Shown here: positions 25,385-33,756 of the stretch, one piece after another
How positions within the stretch are numbered: the first letter of the stretch is position 1
Layout: each line of letters begins with the position of its first letter
Assembly: GCA_913051705.1 (NCBI GenBank)
Contig: CAJXCW010000004.1
Span: 1 to 53,202 of the forward strand
Source of the DNA: an uncultured bacterium
GTDB lineage: Bacteria > JAAXHH01
Direction of reading: 5' to 3'
Length of the DNA: 53,202 bases
Made by a program: the position numbers and the translations under genes
Notes under the pieces: generated by a model
What the model was told of the DNA's origin: nothing
Databases searched by the model: none
What the model saw: only the letters and a program-made list of their open reading frames with translations

Positions 25385-26827
25385 TCAAACATTCAATTGA
25401 TCCAGCAAGGCCAGTGTTCGATCGATGACCTGTTGTTCTGAATCCGGATGGATGGCGGTGGGTAAACTGTAGGCCTGGAATAAAAGATCCGGCACACCGT
25501 ACCATCGCTTATGGATGTCCCATCCGCCCGGCGGAAAATCTTCTGCGCGGGGTAGATAAGACACACAACCATTGCTATAGCCTAAAACCTGGGTATAAGG
25601 AAACGGCGATCGGGCTTTGATAGTCAAGCCCGTTTCAAATAAAGTCTCGGTACTACTGTTGGCCAGAACGATGTCATTGATCCGAATAGCCTGGATACTG
25701 ACATCGAGCGTTTGTCGATTGGTCTCAATCGCCTCGACCAGTTTATCACTCCAGTCGGCAAACCGGGTGTTGACGTTGATTTCCCAATCCCGAGCACCGC
25801 TTGTTCTGGCTGTATCAAGCGCGTCGTGGCATTCATCCCGGATGACTTTGGCCTCCTCCAGGGAAGGCATCTCGATAAACCGTAAAGGCAAGACCTCCTC
25901 TACAGCCCCAAGATAGGTACACGAATCCCCGGTGACCGGTTCCCAGGGCCAGACGCTGATTTTAGAGAGCGACCCCATCACCGTACGTTCGCCACGTTGT
26001 ATATGGGTACGAATGGCCGAAGCAACTTTAACTACTTCTGCCCCCAGCATTTGACCGACTCGGGTTTTTTCATCGCGGCAGTCGATCGCCATATTCAAAC
26101 CGCCCTGCGGCATGATATTACCGCCACAGGCCTGTAAGAACATAGCTTTGCCGCCGATACTATTTTCTATAAGCGCTCTTGAGGCGCCGGGAAAATCAGG
26201 TGAGGCCACAAGGGCGCGTGGACCGATAGTCACCGTATGGCATCCGTAGCTGAACAGAGTAGCAAGTGGCTGACCGTTCAGATCGTCCACGCGGATGACG
26301 CCGACCGATGTGTCAATCGGATGATCCGGCACTTCACCCAGAAATACGTTACCGTCGGCATCCTTTTCACGCCGATAGACGCCGATATGACTCTCACCCC
26401 AGTCGGCGCCGATACGGGCCGGTTCCAGACATTCGTTCGCCTTCTCTGCCGCTTCTATGATCCATCGACACAGGTCATCCTGATAATTTGACTGCAGGGC
26501 AATCTGATCCGGTTCGTCCGGGCACCACGCCGGCATGGAGGGCGAACTGTGTGTATGGTTGAGGTTGATCATCACATGGGAGGCAGGCGTACCAACTGCT
26601 TCGCCGACTCGACGCCGTAAGTCGTTCATCACCTCCCACGCCAACCAGCCTGTATCTGTGGCGATGATTACGACCCTGGCCATTTCGTCGGATAACACAA
26701 GCGCCGTGGCGGACAGATCGCTTTCGATGGCCTGTACGACGCCTTCACGCGAACTGAATCCGAAGGTCTTGATGCCCAGTGGCGGATTGATGATACGTCG
26801 ACCGACCCCGGCGTGTAAGGTGGGCAT
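25385..26827 (-). CDS. Neutral/alkaline ceramidase-like hydrolase, cytoplasmic
   Basis: A 480-residue protein resembling the N-terminal catalytic domain of neutral ceramidase. Seen are GVGRRIINPPLGIKTFGFSSREG, ATDTGWLAW, NLNHTHSSPSMPAW (zinc His pair), FSYGCHTVTIGP and FLQACGGNIMPQGG. True ceramidases have a signal peptide and a second domain of about 150 residues; both are missing. Such short forms are common in sulfatase-rich genomes and act on unknown amide substrates. The leader shows no Shine-Dalgarno site and contains TTGGTGA-type repeats. Same strand as the flanking aminotransferase and isomerase. Confidence 0.85.
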   Translation of the reverse strand: MPTLHAGVGRRIINPPLGIKTFGFSSREGVVQAIESDLSATALVLSDEMARVVIIATDTGWLAWEVMNDLRRRVGEAVGTPASHVMINLNHTHSSPSMPAWCPDEPDQIALQSNYQDDLCRWIIEAAEKANECLEPARIGADWGESHIGVYRREKDADGNVFLGEVPDHPIDTSVGVIRVDDLNGQPLATLFSYGCHTVTIGPRALVASPDFPGASRALIENSIGGKAMFLQACGGNIMPQGGLNMAIDCRDEKTRVGQMLGAEVVKVASAIRTHIQRGERTVMGSLSKISVWPWEPVTGDSCTYLGAVEEVLPLRFIEMPSLEEAKVIRDECHDALDTARTSGARDWEINVNTRFADWSDKLVEAIETNRQTLDVSIQAIRINDIVLANSSTETLFETGLTIKARSPFPYTQVLGYSNGCVSYLPRAEDFPPGGWDIHKRWYGVPDLLFQAYSLPTAIHPDSEQQVIDRTLALLDQLNV

Positions 26828-26900
26828 GGAGGAGGTTAATTGGTGAGTTGGTGATTGGTATGATCAGGCTGAAGTATAGGTCGAACGATTAGCATCCATA

Positions 26901-27755
26901 TTACACGGGCACGTGGCCCTGTAACAGGTCCTTCACAAATATGGTTTCTGTCAGGCAATCGACCTGATTACAGTCGTACCAGGTCATACATACGAATTCG
27001 ACCGATAGACAGCGTTGATAATTCAGCGCCTTAAGCCGGTTAACGATATCGACAAAGTCGATGGTATTTTCGTCCAGCCGTGATTGCAACTTACCTGGCC
27101 GGGCTGGACGAATATGAAAATGATCTGTGTGGGCCAGCAGAGGATGTATACGTTCGTCCGGTATGTATTGCAAGGTAAAATGGGAATAATCGAGGGTTAC
27201 AGTAGCATGCGGCGTCCGTTCCAGGAGCGCCAGTGCCCGCTCGGGCGTGTCGACGACAGACATGACATGGGGTTCGAAACGCACAGTAATATTCTGCTCA
27301 CCGGCTATATCGGTGAGCGCATTCAGGGCTTCGGCCGTCGTATCGAGATTTTCATTATAGGAACGATCCGGATGGTGCATGCCGGGACTGATCGTAAACC
27401 CGGGTATACCGACCAGTTTACAGAATGTGATAATCCCCTGAAATGCCGTCTGATTTTGCTGCCTTACAGCAGGGTCAGGTGAATTGAAAGCCCGTTCATC
27501 CAGCGAGGCACCGAACTGAGGAAAAAAATCAACGGCCTCTAATTCGTACTGATCCAACAGTCGATTCAATCGATCGGCATGGCTCCGCGGGTCGGCAGCC
27601 ACCTCGTCCGGTTCCAGGCTGCAACGTCCCCGATTATGAAACCCGGCGATATCCACGCCCTTAAATCCCATCGCCTTCGTCAAGGCCAGTGTGCCTTCCA
27701 GATCCAGATATTCGAATGCATGATTGCTTACGGTCAGGCGCATCTTAAAACTCAT
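26901..27755 (-). CDS. Sugar phosphate isomerase/epimerase-like TIM barrel
   Basis: A 284-residue protein of the AP-endonuclease-2/xylose-isomerase-like superfamily. Seen are LTVSNHAFEYLDLEGTLALTKAMGFKGVDI, VRFEPHV (metal Glu), LDYSHF (metal Asp and His), DHFHIRPARPG (metal His) and LSVEFVCM (metal Glu). These give the usual divalent-metal site for an isomerase or epimerase acting on a sugar or inositol-type ketose. ATGs at 27755 and 27743 are both possible. Part of the sulfatase/PhyH block; exact substrate unknown. Confidence 0.88.
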   Translation of the reverse strand: MSFKMRLTVSNHAFEYLDLEGTLALTKAMGFKGVDIAGFHNRGRCSLEPDEVAADPRSHADRLNRLLDQYELEAVDFFPQFGASLDERAFNSPDPAVRQQNQTAFQGIITFCKLVGIPGFTISPGMHHPDRSYNENLDTTAEALNALTDIAGEQNITVRFEPHVMSVVDTPERALALLERTPHATVTLDYSHFTLQYIPDERIHPLLAHTDHFHIRPARPGKLQSRLDENTIDFVDIVNRLKALNYQRCLSVEFVCMTWYDCNQVDCLTETIFVKDLLQGHVPV

Positions 27756-27812
27756 TTAGTTATAGATATTTAACCGTGGCTTTCGCCTGGCAATTGGTAT
27801 AACGCCTGTAAA

Positions 27813-28478
27813 CTATCTCTCTGCTGCCAGAGCAACCACATGCGCCAGTGGGACGTCCGATAGCGCATTCAGATGCAGGTGACCGTGGTCGAAGGGCAGT
27901 TGGGCGGTCAGGGGATTCGGTACCACGACGCAGAATGTCCCGGCGTCATGGGCGGCTCGGGCGCCGTTTGGTGAGTCTTCCAGTACGATGGTTCTGGCCG
28001 GCGAAGCATTCAGGCGTGCAGCGGCTGTGAGGAATAATTCCGGATGCGGCTTTATATTTTCAACATCCTCGGCGCAAACCACTACTTCAAACTCATGTAA
28101 AAGGCCCAGACGCTCGAGGTTGCCGTCTACCCATGCATGATCTGAACTGGAGGCCACGCCGACTTTAATGCCCATCTCTTTGGCCTCTTTTATATAGTCC
28201 TGTACCCCAGGGAGGATGGGTTGTTCAAGTATGATCTCGCGTGCCCGCGCTTTATACCGCGCCTTGACCGCATCCCGATCGATAGAACATCCGAGAAGTT
28301 CTTCAAGATGATCGTAGGGATTATACCGGCTAAGCCAGGAACCGCCGACATTCTGGGCCCAGAGCGCTACAGTCAATTCATGGCCGTAATCCGAATAGAC
28401 TTCCTTCCAGCCCTGGAAATCCGGCGATTCGGTATCGAGGATCAATCCATCGAAATCGAAAAGAAGGGCTTCAGTCAT
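27813..28478 (-). CDS. HAD-superfamily phosphatase (beta-phosphoglucomutase-like)
   Basis: A 221-residue hydrolase. Motif I is FDFDGLILDTE (nucleophile Asp and acid/base Asp), motif II VGVASSS, motif III Lys near VENIKPHPELF and motif IV VLEDSPNGARAA. The cap is the C1 helical type. It probably dephosphorylates or mutates a small sugar phosphate. The start at 28478 lies six bases inside the 3' side of the PhyH gene (stop 28484-28486), so the two are tightly coupled and probably co-transcribed. Confidence 0.92.
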   Translation of the reverse strand: MTEALLFDFDGLILDTESPDFQGWKEVYSDYGHELTVALWAQNVGGSWLSRYNPYDHLEELLGCSIDRDAVKARYKARAREIILEQPILPGVQDYIKEAKEMGIKVGVASSSDHAWVDGNLERLGLLHEFEVVVCAEDVENIKPHPELFLTAAARLNASPARTIVLEDSPNGARAAHDAGTFCVVVPNPLTAQLPFDHGHLHLNALSDVPLAHVVALAAER

Positions 28479-28483
28479 GGGGA

Positions 28484-29260
28484 TTACGTCGCTTCTCCCA
28501 TGAGGTGATTCCAGCATTGGCGGCGTATCGTCCGTTCTTTGTAGTGGTCGCTCTGAGAGACACCGATCGGATTGCCGAAGGTCAGGATATTATGCGCGTC
28601 TTCTCTTTTCCCATTCCAGTCGGTCGGATGATTGAGCGCCTCGGGATCGTGGCTCCAGGTAGGGGCTGCATTGTCCTTTGTGCGCCGGAAAAGAAATTTG
28701 ATCATATGGCGTTTGATCGAGGAGCTGTTGGCTGCTGTGCCATGCCACAGGTCATAATGCGTGAACGCCATGGTACCGGCTTTGACCACGAGAGGAACCT
28801 GGCCTCGGATGTTGGAGTAGGTCGACATGCGATCTGTCGGCGCGTTACGAAACTGCGTACCGGGGACGATGACGGTAGGCCCCATATCCGGTGTGATGTC
28901 GGTCGGATAGTACAGACCGAGAAACCGGTTAATGTGAATATCTCTATTGTTGGTGCTGTCCTGATGCCAGTTCATATGCCCCGAACCGGGCTGTTTGCAG
29001 TGCCAGTGGCGATGCGACTGCACCTCGTAGTCTTCACCAAGGAGGCTGAGGAGCACCCCCTGAACCGCCGGATGATCGAGCGCCTGCCACAATTCCGGCA
29101 CAACGTCTGTGATGGCGTCGCCGGGATTCGAATCCAGATTATCTAACTGTTCAGCAATATGTTCATTCAGGCCATCCGGCAGATCCAACTCGAGCAGGTG
29201 ATAACCATTCACGACAAATTTGGCGACGTCTATATCCGTCATCAGATAGGAGCTATCCAT
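28484..29260 (-). CDS. Phytanoyl-CoA dioxygenase (PhyH) family Fe(II)/2-oxoglutarate enzyme
   Basis: A 258-residue oxygenase. The iron triad is His and Asp of MNWHQDS and the distal His of YDLWHGTAANSS, with the 2-oxoglutarate-binding Arg in IKRHMIKF. PhyH proteins are strongly expanded in Latescibacteria, Poribacteria and related groups, where most substrates are unknown. Its start overlaps the stop of the 101-aa gene by eight bases (ATGGATAG), which suggests translational coupling in the order 101-aa protein, PhyH, HAD phosphatase. Confidence 0.92.
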   Translation of the reverse strand: MDSSYLMTDIDVAKFVVNGYHLLELDLPDGLNEHIAEQLDNLDSNPGDAITDVVPELWQALDHPAVQGVLLSLLGEDYEVQSHRHWHCKQPGSGHMNWHQDSTNNRDIHINRFLGLYYPTDITPDMGPTVIVPGTQFRNAPTDRMSTYSNIRGQVPLVVKAGTMAFTHYDLWHGTAANSSSIKRHMIKFLFRRTKDNAAPTWSHDPEALNHPTDWNGKREDAHNILTFGNPIGVSQSDHYKERTIRRQCWNHLMGEAT

Positions 29261-29558
29261 CCTGTACTACCTCCATCTTCTGTAGAATAAACTCATAACC
29301 AACGACATCGAGATCGTGGTCGTCAAACGGCGCCTGCAGATGAGGAAACTGCACGATCTGCCAGCCTTCGACCAGGGCATCATGTATCGTCTTGTAAGGC
29401 CATTCCTGTACCTCTGCCGTGATTTCTACCCGGTAGTTCTTGACCGGCTCGATAGGCGTATAGCCCAGAATGTCTGAAAAAACACTTGAGGTACGCGCAT
29501 GGAGGTACAGCAGTCGCTGCCGCGGCTGAGTGGCTATGTCGGATGAAGAAGGAGGCAT
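29253..29558 (-). CDS. Uncharacterised 101-aa protein coupled to PhyH
   Basis: Start at 29558 with AAGGA six bases upstream; the longer frame to 29678 would run into the dockerin gene and is rejected. The sequence has no signal or membrane segment. Its middle (YRVEITAEVQEWPYKTIHDA) and end (FDDHDLDVVGYEFILQKMEV) suggest a small alpha/beta domain rich in acidic and aromatic residues. I do not recognise the family. The eight-base overlap with the PhyH gene downstream is the strongest clue to its role. Confidence 0.7.
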   Translation of the reverse strand: MPPSSSDIATQPRQRLLYLHARTSSVFSDILGYTPIEPVKNYRVEITAEVQEWPYKTIHDALVEGWQIVQFPHLQAPFDDHDLDVVGYEFILQKMEVVQDG

Positions 29559-29566
29559 GTTGGTCC

Positions 29567-32500
29567 TTATTTTAATAGGGTCATGCGCCTTGTCTCGGTA
29601 AAACCGGTTTCCGATGTAAGGCGGTAAAGATAAACGCCCGAGGCCACCGAATGACCCTGCGTATTCGCGCCGTGCCAATCCACCGTGTAACGTCCGACTG
29701 CCTGAACCCCATCGACCAGTACCACTACTTCCTGGCCGAGCAAATTATAGATGGTCAGCCTGATCCGAGAGGTTTGCGGCACATCGTATGATATGCGTGT
29801 ACTGGGATTAAACGGGTTAGGCGCATTCAATCCCAACGTGAAGGACGTGGGCGTCTTCGAGACCTTCACGCTACCATTCGTGATGGATAGGGTTACACCT
29901 TGGGCCTGAGGGTCAGCTATAATAGCTTGTTCGACGGAAATAGATCCACCGCCATTACCCCGGAATTCGACAGGGATGTTGAGCAGGGTGTTCAGCGATG
30001 GGGATTGAAATGTACGGCCATCCACACTGTAAATGATGATATGGATCATGCCATCTGAAACAGACTGTTCCACGGTCATGCCGTCAAGCAGTGCCGTGGG
30101 TTGCACATCACCGATGCGGATCATCGCCGGATCATACTTCAGGATTAACTCCAGCCCGGCTACAAACCCGGCGAACTGCGACTTGATGGGGAGCATCAGT
30201 CGCCCCTCATCTCCGGATTTCAGATCGCTCAGGTGCAGCACCGCAGGCCCGGTTGATGCGGCAATCTGTTTCGACACCGCCTTACCTATGACTATGTTCA
30301 CCGCCCGGACGACATCTATGATGTTGATGGATCCATCGCCGTTGAGGTCGGCCAGGAAATGCTCAAACGTGCCGGCGTCAGGCACCGGAACCTTTCTGAT
30401 AATGATTTTGATGAGAAAGACAATATCCGTGACATCAATCACGCCGTCATTATTTGCCAGGTCGCCTTTAATACCGACATCGATGTGTCCGTTTTGAACG
30501 GTATTGTGGGTTATGGGCCCACTGCTGTGATTGGAAATAACACTCTCCGATAACGTCAGGCTGATTCGCCTTCCGAGACTCACGGTATCATCCACTTGGT
30601 ATACCAGCTGCATCAATGTGGTGTTCCCGCCCGGAATGGAGTTGCCTCCAGAATTTAAGATGTGGAATCTAACACCGCTCGAATCAGGAGCAAAAGAGAT
30701 GGAGAATCCGGATAGGTGGCTCACGACGCCCTGGAAGGTCGCGCCGGGGCCAGTCGCCACGTTGAATTTAAGGTCTGCCGCTGGCTGGGCATCTTGGTTT
30801 TGCAGGAGGACCACCTTGTTCGTCACGGTCTTTCCCGGCTTACCGTGCCCTGGGTATAGTGCTATGGTGGTTGAAAAAACAGGGACACCGGTTGTATTAA
30901 TTTTGTTGCTCCGTCCCAGGTCACCTTGGTCGTCTCCATTCGGCCCGCCGAGGACACTCAAGCGCGCATAGTACGAGCCTGAAAAATCGCTGTCCAGAGC
31001 ATCACCTGTTATGTTGCTGAAATCCTCGGGGCCGACCACAAAACCCGCGTTCCACACCGAATCTGGAATGGTCGGCGCCCCTGAATTTGTCGGAACGAAT
31101 GACAGTAACAGGCTCATTGGTTTATATTCCGCCCCAGTTGTATCCTGACCATCGTCTACAAAGGGAATCTGGAAATCGGCGATCATGTGAAACACGTGAC
31201 CCTGATCGGGGCGCACGGCTTCAAACATGCGCGTCGTCCAGCGGGACCCCTTAACATGGAAGTCCGCCAGCGTAGAATCCTGCTGAACATTACCATTATC
31301 GCCATTTTGACCATCCCCATTATCTTCATTGAAATCGACTACCTCGCCATTATCTTCAATCAATTGCAATACCGTATCGAATTCATTGAAATCGGCATTG
31401 AATTCCGTGTTCAATGCCGGGAATGTCCCATCGGTCAGGAACTGGGCTCGAACCCAGTAGTCGCCGGAAAAACTGTCCGGAAAAGCGGCGGAATTCTGAG
31501 TGGGTTCCCAGCCCTGCGCATCCGTGTGGATAGTCAGGGCAGACCACAACGTAGACAGGCCGTGTAGAGAATCGAATGGTACGGTCTGGGGGATCATTAA
31601 ATAATGAAGGTGAATGTCGCTTCCGCCGACACCAGCTTCCCCTATCTTTGCCACGAGATTCCAGCCTTTTTTTGTCTCGTCGGATTCACTATGAATCGGC
31701 CATATTCTGCTTTCCCACTCCGACTCACCCGTCACGTTGAGTGTGGGCCCCTGTAAACTTAAGCTATCAATTAAGAGATAATGGGGATCTATTATTGCGT
31801 ACGTTTTGGTGAGGAAGGCCTGGTCCTTGACGGTAAACGTGACTTTGAATTTTCGAACCTCAAGCGTGTCCTCGCGCGCCACCGTAATCTTTATGTTAGA
31901 ATTGACGCCGTCCAACGTAACATAAACCAGGTGTGAACCACCTGCTACCACATTAATATCCACGATTTTGGGCGTAATAGAACCTGTATCGGCCCGCAGG
32001 CGGATCTGATGATTGAAACTCGTAGGATGCCCTATCTGGTTTTCAACGCGTTGCACTGGGGTAAGGAAGATAGGAAAAGGCACGTTGGGATTGGCCATGT
32101 AGGGGACGGAAATTTCAACACCCGTGGTTGAATTGCCGAAACTCGCGCTGTCCAACACTTGAGTACTGCTGGCATTGCCGCCGAAGTGAGGCAGTCCATT
32201 TCCGTGCGCCTGTATGAATATCTCGGTACCGCTGGTAAGGGATCCCAAAGTTATTTCAACCTCGTCTAAACCGCTGCCAGATGCCTGAAATGACGACGGC
32301 GCAATAGAAACCGAGTCCGCATCCCCAGAGCTGTTGGCTATAAAGGCCTTGAGGGTAACGGTCCCAGCGACGCCCGAAACGATAGGCCGCCCTACCGAAT
32401 CGATTTCCATGACGACGATCTTGAATGGGGTTTCGTTTTCAACTATCCTGGGCGCCACGACCGAAAAATCAGCAACGATGGGTTCCGCCTTGACGCTCAA

Positions 32501-32569
32501 GGCTGCAACGCTGCAAAGCATCAAGAGGGTACAGTATACCAAATTATGGGTTTTCAAGATGGTCTCCAT
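29567..32569 (-). CDS. Secreted cohesin-dockerin-cohesin protein with FlgD/T9SS-like C-terminus
   Basis: A protein of about 1000 residues. A signal peptide (LVYCTLLMLCSVAALSVKA) is followed by several beta-sandwich regions with no recognised enzyme motif. A cohesin-like domain (PGHGKPGKTVTNKVVL to GHIDV) leads into a type I dockerin pair: GDLANNDGVIDVTDIVFLI and ADLNGDGSINIIDVVRAV, two EF-hand-like calcium loops. A second cohesin-like domain follows (SGDEGRLMLPIKSQFAGFV), and the end carries APNPFNPSTRISYDVP and SGVYLYRLTSE, the FlgD-like/type IX-type sorting repeat. An Asp/Asn/Gly-rich stretch near residue 418 resembles a flexible linker. It is probably on the cell surface. Start could also be at 32587; neither has a clear ribosome site. 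Confidence 0.85.
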   Translation of the reverse strand: METILKTHNLVYCTLLMLCSVAALSVKAEPIVADFSVVAPRIVENETPFKIVVMEIDSVGRPIVSGVAGTVTLKAFIANSSGDADSVSIAPSSFQASGSGLDEVEITLGSLTSGTEIFIQAHGNGLPHFGGNASSTQVLDSASFGNSTTGVEISVPYMANPNVPFPIFLTPVQRVENQIGHPTSFNHQIRLRADTGSITPKIVDINVVAGGSHLVYVTLDGVNSNIKITVAREDTLEVRKFKVTFTVKDQAFLTKTYAIIDPHYLLIDSLSLQGPTLNVTGESEWESRIWPIHSESDETKKGWNLVAKIGEAGVGGSDIHLHYLMIPQTVPFDSLHGLSTLWSALTIHTDAQGWEPTQNSAAFPDSFSGDYWVRAQFLTDGTFPALNTEFNADFNEFDTVLQLIEDNGEVVDFNEDNGDGQNGDNGNVQQDSTLADFHVKGSRWTTRMFEAVRPDQGHVFHMIADFQIPFVDDGQDTTGAEYKPMSLLLSFVPTNSGAPTIPDSVWNAGFVVGPEDFSNITGDALDSDFSGSYYARLSVLGGPNGDDQGDLGRSNKINTTGVPVFSTTIALYPGHGKPGKTVTNKVVLLQNQDAQPAADLKFNVATGPGATFQGVVSHLSGFSISFAPDSSGVRFHILNSGGNSIPGGNTTLMQLVYQVDDTVSLGRRISLTLSESVISNHSSGPITHNTVQNGHIDVGIKGDLANNDGVIDVTDIVFLIKIIIRKVPVPDAGTFEHFLADLNGDGSINIIDVVRAVNIVIGKAVSKQIAASTGPAVLHLSDLKSGDEGRLMLPIKSQFAGFVAGLELILKYDPAMIRIGDVQPTALLDGMTVEQSVSDGMIHIIIYSVDGRTFQSPSLNTLLNIPVEFRGNGGGSISVEQAIIADPQAQGVTLSITNGSVKVSKTPTSFTLGLNAPNPFNPSTRISYDVPQTSRIRLTIYNLLGQEVVVLVDGVQAVGRYTVDWHGANTQGHSVASGVYLYRLTSETGFTETRRMTLLK

Positions 32570-32814
32570 TTTATACTGTCTTGCCATGCGTTCGGTAATG
32601 GGGGGAAAAAAGAGTTTGTGGCACGGTGTTCATGGAAGGCCCTCGTTGCGCCGATTTTCATATTGTACAGACGGGTTGATGGTCATTTTCTACATGTCCC
32701 GGTTAAATGTATTCTAATTCATGTGTAACATATGGCAAGGAGATGCCTACAGCAAGCATGATTTATTGTTTTTGACACGGCTTACCCGGTCAGAATGGGA
32801 TTTTGACCCTATTT

Positions 32815-33720
32815 CTATCCTTTCCGAAATCGTTCTACCTCCGACAGACCGGCCAGGGTGCAGTTCAAGCCGGCGGTCCAGCTTGCCAGTTGAGTGGCGC
32901 TGACCGGATCTCGGGTGACCAGATAGTCGGTCAGGAATCCAGCGGCAAAAGCATCACCGCAACCGGTAGTATCAACAACCTCTTCTACCGCTTCCGGTGG
33001 GCTTATGAATGTTTTGATTTCATCGGCGTCACGATACACGGTGACGGAACCAAACCGACCGCGGGTAGCGATATAGATAGATGGGCCCAGACCAAGGATC
33101 ATTTTGCCGAATGCGATAAAATCCTGGTCTGTTTCTATCTCTCTGTCCGCTAACAGAGCCGCTTCCACCTCGTTCATCTGGACTACATCGACCCATTCCA
33201 TCCATTCATGCCAGCGGTCCTGCGCTCTATGGAAACGGTGGCCCTGCTCATCAATCCCCAGGCATAGATTGTGCACATCGAGGTAGATGAGACCCTGAGA
33301 CCGGGCGCGTATTTCCCGCATGGTTTCCCGACTGATATCATCTCCAACAATAAAATTAATCAGAATCGCATCATGATTCAGAAACGGCTCAATCTGATCA
33401 AACGGAATACTACCAATGTGATTGGTCAGACGTTCCACCTTCTCCATCGAGGCATCATAACGGATGGTGTTGCAGCTGGTCCCTTCCGGTGCGATGGCCA
33501 CCCCGCAGAGGTCCACATTGGGATAGGACGCCAGGATGTTGGTCATCATATCATAACAATCTTCACCGATCCGCGTCACCGGAAAGAGCGAAGTCTGCTC
33601 ATCCACCATATTAGCCAGCACGGCGGTGTTATATAGAATACCGCCCAGGTCCTGTAGCTCCTGACCGTTGGCCATAGCGATAGTGTCGTGATTGATGATG
33701 CCGATGATGGCAATGCGCAT
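32815..33720 (-). CDS. PfkB family carbohydrate/nucleoside kinase
   Basis: A 301-residue kinase. Seen are the N-terminal substrate region LGGILYNTAVLANM, the DVHNLCLG strand, and the C-terminal PfkB signature DTTGCGDAFAAGF with the catalytic Asp. It phosphorylates a sugar or similar alcohol with ATP; specificity is not readable. The ATG follows directly on five copies of a 7-bp repeat, with no Shine-Dalgarno sequence, so translation may depend on coupling to the upstream heptosyltransferase gene, whose stop lies inside the same repeat. Confidence 0.88.
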   Translation of the reverse strand: MRIAIIGIINHDTIAMANGQELQDLGGILYNTAVLANMVDEQTSLFPVTRIGEDCYDMMTNILASYPNVDLCGVAIAPEGTSCNTIRYDASMEKVERLTNHIGSIPFDQIEPFLNHDAILINFIVGDDISRETMREIRARSQGLIYLDVHNLCLGIDEQGHRFHRAQDRWHEWMEWVDVVQMNEVEAALLADREIETDQDFIAFGKMILGLGPSIYIATRGRFGSVTVYRDADEIKTFISPPEAVEEVVDTTGCGDAFAAGFLTDYLVTRDPVSATQLASWTAGLNCTLAGLSEVERFRKG

Positions 33721-33721
33721 G

Positions 33722-33756
33722 GGGTTCAGGGTTCAGGGTTCAGGGTTCAGGGTTCA
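33722..33756. repeat. Heptanucleotide tandem repeat (GGGTTCA x5)
   Basis: Five perfect GGGTTCA units followed by a partial one. The tract provides the leader of the PfkB kinase and the last codons plus TGA stop (33740-33742) of the heptosyltransferase-like gene. A change in unit number would alter spacing between the two genes and the length of the C-terminal tail. Confidence 0.9.

Noticed and set aside
33722-33756. CRISPR-like repeats
   Set aside because: Units are seven bases in direct tandem without spacers; a microsatellite, not a CRISPR array.
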